Of a stretch of DNA of 64,000 nt, positions 41,150 through 49,060 are shown piece by piece (position 1 is the first letter of the stretch; every line of letters starts with the position of its first letter). The DNA comes from Bradyrhizobium sp. CCBAU 53340 (GTDB lineage: Bacteria; Pseudomonadota; Alphaproteobacteria; Rhizobiales; Xanthobacteraceae): assembly GCF_015291645.1 (NCBI RefSeq), contig NZ_CP030055.1:1116001-1180000 (forward strand), in the 5' to 3' direction. The notes beneath the pieces are model-generated. The model had not been told where the DNA came from, did not search any database, and was given only the letters and a program-made list of their open reading frames with translations. A program made the position numbers and the translations under genes.

Positions 41150-41880
41150 TTGCCGGTGTCGCTGAGTTTGGCCTTGTCGGCCTCGGGATAGGTCGTGGTG
41201 GTCGTCATCCCCTTGCGGTATTTCTCGAAGGCGGTCATGCGCCGCGGCGTGTAGGAGGGAGTCTCAGACCGCGGCTGCTCGAGGTCCGACGGATTGTCGA
41301 CCATGGCCGCCATGTTGCGCTGATAGGAGCAGCCGAAATTGTAGTATTCCTTGTTCTCGAACCAGCTCTTGTTCTTGATCGAGGGGCCGAGATCCTCCGG
41401 CCACAGGCCGCAGGGGCCGGCGACCGCGGCGATCCTGGAATAGGTCAGCCGGATCGGCGGCAGGAAGCGCTTGTCTTCCGGCTGGTAGGGGCGGGCGACG
41501 ATGCCGCGCGGGGGAACGCCCGCGGCCGCCAGCATCGCCTGGATCTCGCGCATCGATTCCGCAACCGGACGCGCATTGGGCGTTCCCGATGGCACGTCGA
41601 TATGGATGGCGCCGGTGCCCTCGTGCAGCCAGGTCGAGGCCAGACCCATCACGTCGGCGCGCTGGGCGGCGGTGAGGCCGCCGCGAGCGTGGCCGACGAA
41701 CACGACGATCGAGCGGTTCTGCTCCTCGATCGCGATCGGGTGACGCTGCTTGTAATCGTCCGGAATGGTCGCGGTGGCCACCTCGTCGTGCTGGCAACCG
41801 CCGAGCGCGAGCGCGATACCGACAAGCGCACCACCGAGGCCGGCGGCGCGGTAGCGGGTCTGGGGTCGTGTTGTGATCAT
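41146..41880 (-). CDS. cpaD: Tad pilus assembly lipoprotein CpaD
   Basis: A 244-residue lipoprotein whose signal ends GIALALGGC (lipobox, Cys about 29). It has the CpaD domain with QNRSIVVFVGHARGGLTAAQR and CGLWPEDLG, and NFGCSYQRNMAAMVDNPSDL is the family hallmark. It helps the CpaC secretin in the outer membrane. It lies 20 bases downstream of cpaC and overlaps cpaE by 4 bases. The C-terminal 30 residues are Thr-rich and disordered. Confidence 0.92.
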   Translation of the reverse strand: MITTRPQTRYRAAGLGGALVGIALALGGCQHDEVATATIPDDYKQRHPIAIEEQNRSIVVFVGHARGGLTAAQRADVMGLASTWLHEGTGAIHIDVPSGTPNARPVAESMREIQAMLAAAGVPPRGIVARPYQPEDKRFLPPIRLTYSRIAAVAGPCGLWPEDLGPSIKNKSWFENKEYYNFGCSYQRNMAAMVDNPSDLEQPRSETPSYTPRRMTAFEKYRKGMTTTTTYPEADKAKLSDTGK

Positions 41881-41900
41881 ACTTAAGTCCCCGTTCCGCG

Positions 41901-43391
41901 TCAGTCGGTGATGAAGCCATAGGTGCCGCGATAGTTCTTTGCCGGCTCTGTCCGGCCCGGCACGCCATAGATGCGGTTGACGTTGCCGATCAGTTGGGCC
42001 TGCGGATCCGCAGGCGCCGCGAAGCCGTCATCCGGCCGCGACAGGTCCTTTGGCGCCGCTGCGCGCACGACGTAGGGCGTCACGATCACGACCAACTCGG
42101 TCGTGTTGTTGACGAAGTCGCGGCTGCGGAACAGCGTGCCGAGGATCGGCAGCTGCATAAGGCCGGGCAAGCCGCTGATCGCCTGCTTGGTCTGCTCCTG
42201 GATCAGGCCGGCCATCGCCATCGCGCCGCCGGAGGGAATTTCCAGCGAGGTCTCGGCGCGGCGGGTCTTGATCGAGGGCACGGTCAGCGAGTTGACCGTG
42301 CCTGCGGTCACGGCCTGCGACAACGTGATTGCATTGTCGTTGGACAGCTCCGACACCTCGGTCATCACCCGCAGGCTGATCTTGCCTTCGGTCAGCACCA
42401 CCGGCGTGAAGTTGAGCGAGATGCCGAACTTCTTGAAGCTGATCTGGGTGGTACAGACGTGGGTCGTCGGATCGCAGGCATAGCCCGCCGGCACCGGGAA
42501 TTCGCCGCCGGCGATGAACGTCGCCGATTCGCCGGAGATCGCGGTCAGGTTCGGCTCGGCCAGCGTGCGCACCACGCCCGCGGTCTCCATCGCGCGCAGG
42601 GTCGCCTGCACCGACGGCGTCGCGCCGAACTTGGTGGTCAGATTGTTGCCGTCGACGAGGTTGCGGCCGAAGGCGGTGAACGGGTTCGAGTTGGTGAAGC
42701 TCACCACCGAAGTGCCGTAATTGAGGTTCGCCGACAGATCGATGCCGAGCTGCTTGACGATATTGCGCGCGACTTCCGCGACCGTAACCTTCAGCATGAC
42801 CTGGTCGCGGCCGCGCACCACGATCGAGTTCACCACCTTGTCGGCGCCGCCGGCAAGGCGGGCGGCGAGATCGTTGGCCTGCTGCGCTTCGACCGGATTG
42901 GCCGCCGTGCCGCTCAGGACGACACCGTCGCCGAGGCCGTCGATCTGGATGTCGGAATTGGGCAGGATCTGCTTCAGCGCCGCACGCACGCCATTGAGGT
43001 CGCGCTTGACCGCGATGTCATAGGCGGCGATCTGCTGGCCCGCGGAATCGAAGAACACGATGTTGGTCTGACCGACCGAGGCGCCGATGATGTAGGCGCG
43101 CTGCGACGAGCGGACCACGGCATTGGCGATCTTGGGATCGGCGACGAGGACGTCCTTGATGTCGCGCGGCAGGTCGATCACGATCGACTTGCCGATGCCG
43201 AGCGAAAGGAAACGCGCGTTCATCTGGCCGTCGGCCGCGACCGGCGCCGCGGGACGGTAATCTGCTGCGATCACGGGCGTCAGCGCGGGGTTGAGCGTCA
43301 GCGTGAGCGCGGCCGAAAACGACAGGGCGCGAACCACCGTGGTCCGCATCGTCGCCAGATCTGCCCTGCATTTCATGTCGACTGTCCTCAT
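41901..43391 (-). CDS. cpaC: Tad pilus outer-membrane secretin CpaC
   Basis: A 496-residue secretin. It has a signal peptide (to about residue 43), the pilus N-terminal domain (GKSIVIDLPRDIKDVLVADPK), a BON-like domain (about 110-185) and the C-terminal secretin domain with VRTLAEPNLTAISGESATFIAGGEFPVP and VPSIKTRRAETSLEIPSGG. It forms the pore for the Flp pilus. The first ATG (43391) overlaps the cpaB stop as ATGA; a second ATG at 43376 has a GAGGA site 8 bases upstream and is an equally good start. Confidence 0.94.
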   Translation of the reverse strand: MRTVDMKCRADLATMRTTVVRALSFSAALTLTLNPALTPVIAADYRPAAPVAADGQMNARFLSLGIGKSIVIDLPRDIKDVLVADPKIANAVVRSSQRAYIIGASVGQTNIVFFDSAGQQIAAYDIAVKRDLNGVRAALKQILPNSDIQIDGLGDGVVLSGTAANPVEAQQANDLAARLAGGADKVVNSIVVRGRDQVMLKVTVAEVARNIVKQLGIDLSANLNYGTSVVSFTNSNPFTAFGRNLVDGNNLTTKFGATPSVQATLRAMETAGVVRTLAEPNLTAISGESATFIAGGEFPVPAGYACDPTTHVCTTQISFKKFGISLNFTPVVLTEGKISLRVMTEVSELSNDNAITLSQAVTAGTVNSLTVPSIKTRRAETSLEIPSGGAMAMAGLIQEQTKQAISGLPGLMQLPILGTLFRSRDFVNNTTELVVIVTPYVVRAAAPKDLSRPDDGFAAPADPQAQLIGNVNRIYGVPGRTEPAKNYRGTYGFITD

Positions 43392-44185
43392 TGTGCCTTC
43401 GCCGCCTGACTTTGAACGCCGTAGCGGATGATCGAAACGCCATCGCGCTTCTGCGCGGAATCATCGGGCGTGATCTCGCTCATCTTGACGTCGGCGATGC
43501 TACGCAGCGCCAGCGACAGCGTTCCGGCCTGGCGGCCCGAAGACAGCGTCTGGGTCTGTGCGGGATTGAGCTCCAGGGTCACGGTCTTGCCGATCACCGA
43601 ATTCTGGCCGTCCTTCTCCTTCGGCGCTTGGTCGATCGCCAGCACGCGGACATTGGAGAGGAGAATCTCGGACTTGACGATGTCCGTGGCACCTGGACTC
43701 TGGTCCGGGTTCTTGAGGCGGCGCGTGAGGATCACGTCGACGCGGTCGTTCGGCAAGATGAAGCCGCCGGCGCCGGTTTCCGGCGAGATTTCGGTGGAGA
43801 TGGCGCGCATGCCTGATGGCAGGATCGCGGCCATGAAGCCGGAGCCGTCAGCCTTGACCAGCTTCTGGTCGCGGATCGGCTCACCCTGGATAAAGGGCGC
43901 GCGCGCAATCGAGCCGGTGACCTGGGTCGCGCCGTCGGGGCGCTCGCTGCGGCGAATGAAGGTGGCGCTGGCGGTCGCAGTCGGCCAGGTCTGCCACTGC
44001 ACGTCTTCCGGCTTCACGGTCTGACCGAGACCGATGTCGTTCTTGGCGACCAGAACGTCGGTGGTGGGAAGCTGCGCGACCGGAGCCGCTGGAGGCGGCG
44101 CAGAGTCCGAGCTGCTCGCCAGATACGCGGCGATACCGCCGGCGCAGATGGCGACCGCCAGGACGACTATGCGTGCCCTATTCAT
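43388..44185 (-). CDS. cpaB: Tad pilus assembly protein CpaB
   Basis: A 265-residue periplasmic assembly protein with one N-terminal membrane helix (IVVLAVAICAGGIAAYLAS) and an SAF domain (about 40-105, TDVLVAKNDIGLGQTVKPEDVQW), then the RcpC/CpaB region with NDRVDVILTRR. The ATG at 44185 has GGAAAG 8 bases upstream and is preferred over a GTG three codons earlier. It is the first gene of the cpaBCDEF-tadBC string. A TTAACCAT motif lies at 44260-44267 in the leader. Confidence 0.94.
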   Translation of the reverse strand: MNRARIVVLAVAICAGGIAAYLASSSDSAPPPAAPVAQLPTTDVLVAKNDIGLGQTVKPEDVQWQTWPTATASATFIRRSERPDGATQVTGSIARAPFIQGEPIRDQKLVKADGSGFMAAILPSGMRAISTEISPETGAGGFILPNDRVDVILTRRLKNPDQSPGATDIVKSEILLSNVRVLAIDQAPKEKDGQNSVIGKTVTLELNPAQTQTLSSGRQAGTLSLALRSIADVKMSEITPDDSAQKRDGVSIIRYGVQSQAAKAQ

Positions 44186-44259
44186 ACGCTTCACTTTCCA
44201 CAGAACGCCGCGACGCTGCCGCCGCCGTAATCGGCAGTTGACCAGCTATTCGTCAAAGC

Positions 44260-44267
44260 ATGGTTAA
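44260..44267 (-). promoter_or_regulatory. CtrA half-site-type motif upstream of cpaB
   Basis: Reads TTAACCAT on the minus strand, the shorter 8-base CtrA motif known from Caulobacter, 75 bases upstream of cpaB. Another TTAAC lies near 44288. An 8-base match alone is weak. Confidence 0.35.
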
Positions 44268-44312
44268 TGAGGCGTATCTAAATCGGCTTAACGCCGGGTT
44301 TATCCGGGGCGT

Positions 44313-44837
44313 TCAACGCAGTGCGAGGTGAGCGAGGTCGATCGCCTTCACCCATTCGGTCTCGGGGTAGACCAGCAATGCGCCAAGCGCGAGCGCGATG
44401 CCGTAGGGAATGCCGGTCTGCTTGTCGTGCAACCGGGCCAGCCAGGCCTGGCCGGCAAGTCCGTAAGGCAACGGCCATTGCCGGAACTGGAGCAGGAGCA
44501 GCGTCAAGGCGCCGCCGAACAGCGATGCGTAGAGCAGGAAGTCCATCAATTGGGCGAAGCCGAACCACAGCGCCACGGACGCCGCGACCTTGGCGTCGCC
44601 GCCGCCCATCCAGCCCATCGCAAAGCAGGTGAAGGCCACAACGAGAAGCAGCGCCCCGGCGCCGACATGGCTCAACATGTCGTAAGGTGCCATGCCACCG
44701 GCAAGGGCGAGCACGAAGAAACCTGCGACCAGCGCCAGCGACACGCGGTTCGAGATCGTCATTGTGAAGAGATCGCTGGCGGCCGCGAATGCCATCAGGG
44801 CCGGGAAGAGCAGAAGGCGCGCGAGGTCAAGGATCAT
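44313..44837 (-). CDS. cpaA: Prepilin peptidase CpaA/TadV
   Basis: A 174-residue aspartic membrane protease that trims Flp prepilins. It has several membrane helices, and the two catalytic aspartates fit AASDLFTMTISNR (Asp near residue 22) and the GxGD-like MGGGDAKVAAS (Asp near 80). It lacks the N-terminal methylase domain, as TadV enzymes do. It starts at 44837, 127 bases upstream of cpaB, and may be co-transcribed with it. Confidence 0.93.
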   Translation of the reverse strand: MILDLARLLLFPALMAFAAASDLFTMTISNRVSLALVAGFFVLALAGGMAPYDMLSHVGAGALLLVVAFTCFAMGWMGGGDAKVAASVALWFGFAQLMDFLLYASLFGGALTLLLLQFRQWPLPYGLAGQAWLARLHDKQTGIPYGIALALGALLVYPETEWVKAIDLAHLALR

Positions 44838-44956
44838 GGGCTGCGTCTTTGAGGCCTTAGGTCTGTTGCCGGATCAGGGCGTCGGCGCATGCTAGCAGGC
44901 AGTGCTAAACAAACCGAAAATGGCCGCGACGGAACCGGCAATCCGGCCCTACTGGC

Positions 44957-45103
44957 TCACCACATGCTGGCGATGCGCATCGCGAGCGTGATCATGGCGA
45001 GCAGCAGCGCAAGGCAGACCCAATAGGCCGACGCGTCGAGGCGTGCCGTCCCGGCCTCGTTCGCCGCAAGTGCGGCATCGGTCCTGTGCTTACGCAACGT
45101 CAC
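44957..45103 (-). CDS. Possible 48-residue membrane protein
   Basis: A short minus-strand frame from GTG 45103 (or GTG 45115, in frame) to the stop at 44957. The protein has a charged N-terminus (TLRKHRTDAALAANEAG) and one strong hydrophobic helix (ASAYWVCLALLLAMITLAM). No clear ribosome site precedes it. It sits between flp and cpaA in the pilus cluster. The signal-anchor-like profile favours a gene but spurious coding is possible. Confidence 0.35.
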   Translation of the reverse strand: MTLRKHRTDAALAANEAGTARLDASAYWVCLALLLAMITLAMRIASMW

Positions 45104-45132
45104 TGGAACTCGCACACTGCAGAAAAACAAAG

Positions 45133-45150
45133 GCCCCGGAGGTCCGGGGC
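45133..45150 (-). terminator. Terminator after flp
   Basis: GCCCCGG pairs with CCGGGGC around a four-base loop. Read on the minus strand it is followed by CCTTTGTTTTT, fitting an intrinsic terminator about 25 bases after the flp stop. This would let short flp mRNA accumulate apart from cpaA. Confidence 0.75.
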
Positions 45151-45174
45151 TTTTGCCGTCGTTTGTCGGCCGGC

Positions 45175-45339
45175 TTACTTCAGCGAGGAGCTGATCGAGC
45201 CGAACTTGGTGTTCAGCGTGGTGCCGAGGTTGTTGACGACGGTGATGATGGCCAGCGCGATGCCGGCGGCGATCAGGCCGTATTCGATGGCGGTGGCGCC
45301 GGATTCATCCTTGGCGAAACGCGCAATCAGGTTCTTCAT
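45175..45339 (-). CDS. flp: Flp family type IVb pilin
   Basis: A 54-residue prepilin, the major subunit of the Tad pilus, too short for a typical length cut-off but clear from sequence. It has the short basic leader MKNLIARFAKDESG, cleavage before ATAIEYGLIAAG with the conserved Glu-Tyr pair, then the hydrophobic helix GIALAIITVVNNLG. A GGAG ribosome site lies 8 bases upstream. It has its own terminator at 45133-45150, fitting high expression. The 255 bp upstream (45340-45594) hold no supported gene. Confidence 0.93.
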   Translation of the reverse strand: MKNLIARFAKDESGATAIEYGLIAAGIALAIITVVNNLGTTLNTKFGSISSSLK

Positions 45340-45594
45340 GAACTAAACTCCATCTGGTTGAGGTCGCCACGTTCGGCGCTGACTTGACGCCACGACCATG
45401 TGAGCCGAGCTCTTTCGGTGGGGTTAATTCGATCGATCAAACCCGCGATCTGCGCGATGGTTTTGGCCAGAGTGAATTTCGCCTTAAGGACGCCCTTCGC
45501 AATTCGTTCCAGTTCCGAACGCGCCATCAACTTCACCCTCCCTTAAATTTCACGGAGTAGGCGTAGGTCAGACCAGCAGCCCTGAAGAGAAGCG

Positions 45595-46440
45595 ATGATG
45601 TCGAGCCTGCCTGTGCAAGTCGCCCTGATGCTGGGCGAGACCATCGAGAAGGTGGTCCCTGTCACTTTCGTGCTCGCGGTCGTGTTCACGGTGCTCGAGC
45701 ATTTCTGGGCCTGCAATCCCGGTCCGTCGTGGTGGCGCAAGCGCGAGATCGTGACCGACATCTGCTACTGGTTCTTCGTTCCGGTGTTCGCGCGCACCAT
45801 GCGGATCGGACTGCTGATCGTGACCGCCGGCATCGTCTTCAACATCCACGATGCCGACGAGCTGATCGCCTTCTACGACAACGGCCACGGTCCGCTGTCG
45901 CAACTGCCGCTCTGGGTGCAGGGCATGCTGTTCCTGGTGCTGTCCGACTTCATGCTGTACTGGCTGCACCGGCTGTTTCACGGCGGCGAGTTCTGGAAAT
46001 ATCATGCGATCCATCACTCCTCGGAGGAGATCAGCTGGATCTCGGCGGCCCGCTTCCATCCGGTGAACCTGATGCTCGGTACGATCGGCGTTGACGTCGT
46101 GCTGCTGATGGCCGGCATTTCGCCGAATGTGATGATCTGGATCGGTCCGTTCACGACCTTCCACTCGGCTTTCGTGCACGCGAACCTGAACTGGAGCTTC
46201 GGGCCGTTCCGATATGTCCTGGCGACGCCGGTGTTCCACCGCTGGCACCACACGTCGCTCGAAGAGGGCGGCGACACCAATTTCGCCGGCACCTTCCCGA
46301 TCTGGGATGTGCTGTTCGGGACCTTCCGTATGCCGGCAGGAGAACTGCCGCAGGATTACGGCAAGGACGAAGCGACCATGCCAAAGGAATTCCCCGGCCA
46401 GCTTGCCTATCCGTTCCGCCACCAGGGCCTCGGGCGATAA
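45595..46440 (+). CDS. Sterol desaturase/fatty acid hydroxylase family membrane protein
   Basis: A 281-residue membrane di-iron enzyme. It has N-terminal helices (VVPVTFVLAVVFTVLEHFW; GLLIVTAGIVFNI), then the histidine clusters HRLFH, HAIHH and FHRWHH. The length matches bacterial fatty acid hydroxylase-superfamily proteins of about 280 residues. ATG codons at 45595 and 45598 are both possible, after GAAGAGAAGCG. It lies inside the tad locus, divergent from flp, which is an odd place. A role in modifying envelope lipids is plausible but not shown; no partner gene is adjacent. Confidence 0.88.
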   Translation: MMSSLPVQVALMLGETIEKVVPVTFVLAVVFTVLEHFWACNPGPSWWRKREIVTDICYWFFVPVFARTMRIGLLIVTAGIVFNIHDADELIAFYDNGHGPLSQLPLWVQGMLFLVLSDFMLYWLHRLFHGGEFWKYHAIHHSSEEISWISAARFHPVNLMLGTIGVDVVLLMAGISPNVMIWIGPFTTFHSAFVHANLNWSFGPFRYVLATPVFHRWHHTSLEEGGDTNFAGTFPIWDVLFGTFRMPAGELPQDYGKDEATMPKEFPGQLAYPFRHQGLGR

Positions 46441-46491
46441 AACGCCGGTCCGTTAGAACAATAGCCGGCGAGTTTGCGGAACGTTCACGAA

Positions 46492-46507
46492 TTACAGGCA
46501 GGTTAAC
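46492..46507 (+). promoter_or_regulatory. CtrA-like box upstream of pilus N-domain gene
   Basis: TTAC (46492-46495), seven bases, TTAAC (46503-46507), one mismatch from TTAA-N7-TTAAC. It is about 66 bases upstream of the start at 46573. Confidence 0.5.
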
Positions 46508-46572
46508 CGGGTCGGGCGCCGGCTCCGCTTCCTGAACGATTCTGCCGGCTTGTGACGTCCCGGGGTAAGAGT

Positions 46573-47073
46573 ATGCGTAAAGAGTTTCTGCGCCGTCATG
46601 CGCGCATCTGCCTGCTAGCTACGGCCGCCATGCTGGCTTCGCCGGCCATTGGCCTTGCCGAGCCCACCGTCGATACCATCGCCGTCAATGTCGACCAGGC
46701 CAAGCTCGTAAGGCTGCCCGGCAAGGTGGCGACGATCGTGGTCGGCAATCCGCTGATCGCCGACGTCACGCTTCAGCCCGGCGGGATGATCGTCGTGACC
46801 GGCAAAGGCTACGGCGCCACCAACTTCATTGCGCTGGATCGCGGCGGCGAGATCCTGGTCGACCGGCAGATCCAGGTCGAAGGCCCGAGCGACCGGCTGG
46901 TCACCGTCTATCGCGGGGTCGAGCGGGAATCCTATAGCTGCATGCCGCTCTGCCAGCGCCGCGTCACGCTCGGCGACAGCGATCAATACTTCAACAACAC
47001 GATGAGTCAGGCCGGTACGCTGAGCAGCAACGCCAGCGGCAGCGCCAGCGCGACGCCCGCCAAGACGAACTAA
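46573..47073 (+). CDS. Stand-alone pilus-assembly N-terminal-domain protein
   Basis: A 166-residue exported protein with a signal ending SPAIGLAEP (about residue 31). Residues 35-110 match the N-terminal domain of the CpaC secretin (VNVDQAKLVRLPGKVATIVVGNP; KGYGATNFIALDRGGEILVDRQ) but no secretin pore follows. The C-terminal third has four Cys-containing residues in SYSCMPLCQRR and a Ser/Ala-rich tail. GGGGTAAGAG precedes the ATG. It sits with tadE and the tadF-like gene and probably helps seat the pilus machinery. No 13-residue Flp-like motif is present. Confidence 0.85.
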   Translation: MRKEFLRRHARICLLATAAMLASPAIGLAEPTVDTIAVNVDQAKLVRLPGKVATIVVGNPLIADVTLQPGGMIVVTGKGYGATNFIALDRGGEILVDRQIQVEGPSDRLVTVYRGVERESYSCMPLCQRRVTLGDSDQYFNNTMSQAGTLSSNASGSASATPAKTN

Positions 47074-47175
47074 CAGGACCAACCGAGAGGCCAACGGGCG
47101 GGACCATCCGGTCCCGCGCGACATTGTCGTGTGCAGCCGGTTTGCCCGTCCTCCTGCGTCCGCGGGCCTGCGTGG

Positions 47176-47191
47176 TTAACTCGTTCTTAAC
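47176..47191 (+). promoter_or_regulatory. Perfect CtrA box upstream of tadE
   Basis: TTAA (47176-47179), seven bases CTCGTTC, then TTAAC (47187-47191), an exact TTAA-N7-TTAAC. It lies 101 bases upstream of the tadE start and about 100 bases after the previous stop. Confidence 0.7.
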
Positions 47192-47291
47192 GACTCGGCC
47201 CGGCCGGTCCGCATTGTCTGAAACACTTAAACAATCAGTTTCCGGTACTGGTCATGACAAAATGATCGTCGCCGCTGGGGAAATTGACGCG

Positions 47292-47870
47292 ATGCCATCG
47301 CCTGCGCCTTCGAGGTTCACGCTCCGCACTGCATTGCTGCGGTTTCGCGCAAATCGCCGCGGATCCGCGGCGGTCGAGTTCGCGCTGGTCGCGCCGATCT
47401 TCTTCGCACTGTTGTTTGCCATCATCGAGACGGCGCTGGTGTTCTTCTCGGGTCAGGTGCTCGAGACCATCACGCAGAATTCCGCGCGCGTGGTGCTGAC
47501 CGGCCAGGCACAGTCGGGTTCGGTGGTCGCCTGCGCGGTGGGCGGCGCGGCCACGCCTTGCACACAAGCGACGTTCAAGAGCTACGTCTGCAGCCAGATC
47601 CCGGCCCTGTTTGACTGCAACAGCCTGTACGTCGACGTCACCAGTTTCTCGTCCTTCTCGGCGGTGACGCTGCCCACCCATCTCGATGCAGCCTGCAACT
47701 TCGACACCAACATGAGCTACAACGCCGGCAACGCCGGCGACATCGTCGTGGTCCGGCTGTTCTACCAATGGCCGCTGTTCGTGACCGGGCTCGGCTACAA
47801 CATCGGCTGCGGCAGCACCAACAAGCGGCTGCTGGTGGCCACGGCCGCATTCAAGAACGAGCCTTATTGA
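47292..47870 (+). CDS. tadE: TadE-family pseudopilin
   Basis: A 192-residue pseudopilin. The TadE motif RGSAAVEFALVAPIFFALLFAI at about 21-42 contains the Gly-(x)-Glu processing and membrane segment, and the periplasmic part holds several cysteines (VVACAVGGAATPC; SYVCSQIPALFDC). The start ATG 47292 has GGGGA 10 bases upstream. Longer in-frame starts run into the promoter box. It probably forms part of the Tad pilus base or tip. It is followed by the tadF-like gene. Confidence 0.9.
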   Translation: MPSPAPSRFTLRTALLRFRANRRGSAAVEFALVAPIFFALLFAIIETALVFFSGQVLETITQNSARVVLTGQAQSGSVVACAVGGAATPCTQATFKSYVCSQIPALFDCNSLYVDVTSFSSFSAVTLPTHLDAACNFDTNMSYNAGNAGDIVVVRLFYQWPLFVTGLGYNIGCGSTNKRLLVATAAFKNEPY

Positions 47871-47892
47871 GGCCAACGGATCGGGCGGAGCG

Positions 47893-48468
47893 ATGCGGAA
47901 GATTGCGAAATTCTGGCGGGCGAGCCGTCTCGCAGCGTATGAATTCCTGGCCGATGGCAGGGGGCTCGCGGCGACCGAGTTCGCGGTGATCGTGCCGATG
48001 ATGCTGGTGATGTTCTTCGGCACGGTCGAGTTCTCTTCGGCGGTCGCGATCGATCGCAAGGTGACGCTGATGGCGCGGACGCTGTCGGACCTGACCTCGC
48101 AGTCGACGTCGGTCGCCGACACCGACATGACCAATTTCTTCGCGGCCTCGACCGCGATCATGACGCCTTATTCCGCCACGCCGGTGCTGGCGACGATCTC
48201 CGAACTCTATGTGGATTCGACCCAGACGGCGCATGTTCAGTGGAGCAAGGGGGCGGCGCCGCGGGCCCAGGCGTCGACGGTCTCGATTCCCACGACGCTC
48301 GCCATCGCCGGTACCTATCTGATCTTCAGCGAGGTCAGCTACGCCTACACGCCTTCGGTCGGCTACGTGCTCAAGAACTCGATCACGCTGAGCGACGTCG
48401 CCTATACCCGCCCGCGCCAATCGTCCTGCGTCTATTACAGCCCGGCCACAGCCTGCACGACCTACTGA
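47893..48468 (+). CDS. TadE/TadF-like pseudopilin
   Basis: A 191-residue protein with the Tad pseudopilin segment DGRGLAATEFAVIVPMMLVMFF (about 22-43) and a periplasmic domain with a late Cys pair (RQSSCVYYSPATAC). It starts 22 bases after tadE. It likely acts with TadE as a minor pilin. Which of TadE, F or G it corresponds to is unclear; TadG, normally larger, is not in the window. A bidirectional terminator follows at 48493-48520. Confidence 0.88.
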   Translation: MRKIAKFWRASRLAAYEFLADGRGLAATEFAVIVPMMLVMFFGTVEFSSAVAIDRKVTLMARTLSDLTSQSTSVADTDMTNFFAASTAIMTPYSATPVLATISELYVDSTQTAHVQWSKGAAPRAQASTVSIPTTLAIAGTYLIFSEVSYAYTPSVGYVLKNSITLSDVAYTRPRQSSCVYYSPATACTTY

Positions 48469-48492
48469 GCGGGTCCGCGCTTCAGGCATGAA

Positions 48493-48520
48493 AAAAGGCC
48501 GTGCATCCGCACGGCCTTTT
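48493..48520. terminator. Bidirectional intrinsic terminator
   Basis: AAAAGGCCGTGC (48493-48504) pairs perfectly with GCACGGCCTTTT (48509-48520). A-rich on the left and T-rich on the right, it can stop the tad operon and the cspA transcript coming from the other side. Confidence 0.85.
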
Positions 48521-48579
48521 CCGTTGTTCGGTACGCTCGCACTGATCCGTGTGCGCGCCGGTGAGGCGCGCGCCGGATA

Positions 48580-48792
48580 TCAGCCTGCGTCGCGGAGGTT
48601 GTCGGCAGCCGACTTGCCGGACCGGCGATCGGCGACGATCTCGTAGGAGATCTTCTGGCCTTCGCGCAGCGAGCCGAGGCCGGCACGCTCGACGGCGCTG
48701 ATGTGAACGAACACGTCCTTGCCGCCGTCATCGGGCTGGATGAAGCCATAGCCCTTGGTCGCGTTAAACCACTTCACGGTTCCCATGCTCAC
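48580..48792 (-). CDS. cspA: Cold-shock family protein
   Basis: A 70-residue single-strand nucleic-acid binding protein. RNP1 [10 protein letters not shown] (about 13-22) and RNP2 VFVHI are intact, with the remaining OB-fold residues ([16 protein letters not shown]). The GTG at 48792 has AAGGGA 8 bases upstream; an ATG two codons later is the alternative. A 268-bp upstream region including AT-rich segments (48915-48960) could be a long 5' leader, as in cold-shock genes. It shares a gene neighbourhood with a DEAD-box helicase and IF-1 on the same strand. Confidence 0.94.
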   Translation of the reverse strand: MSMGTVKWFNATKGYGFIQPDDGGKDVFVHISAVERAGLGSLREGQKISYEIVADRRSGKSAADNLRDAG

Positions 48793-48985
48793 GGGGGTAG
48801 TCCCTTCTCAGATACACAATGTAAGAGCCCGCTTGCGCAGGCCGGTTAGATCGAATTTTTGGAAGGGTCGTCAGCGTGTCTGAACCGGCTGTACCGGTGG
48901 ATGCTAATGTCGTCCGGCCGAAAATCGATGGACCGATTTTATTGGAAATAAGGCACCAAAACAATCCTGACGCGCACGATTTTTT

Positions 48986-49012
48986 GATCCGCCGTGATAT
49001 CCACGGCGGATC
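48986..49012 (-). promoter_or_regulatory. Hairpin between infA and cspA
   Basis: GATCCGCCGTG (48986-48996) and CACGGCGGATC (49002-49012) are perfect 11-bp arms around a five-base loop, about 48 bases after the infA stop. On the minus strand A's, not T's, follow it, so it may stabilise the infA mRNA end or separate it from cspA rather than end transcription. Confidence 0.55.
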
Positions 49013-49060
49013 AGCATACAGGTCAGCATTTTATTGCCGCGCTTGCGCGCGGGCGAGCCG

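Noticed and set aside
45336..45536. 66-codon minus-strand frame overlapping the flp start
   Set aside because: It covers the flp ribosome site and promoter and has no protein features that support it.
45532..45546. CtrA-like TTCA-N7-TTAA upstream of flp
   Set aside because: One mismatch and about 195 bases from the flp start; too far to prefer over chance.
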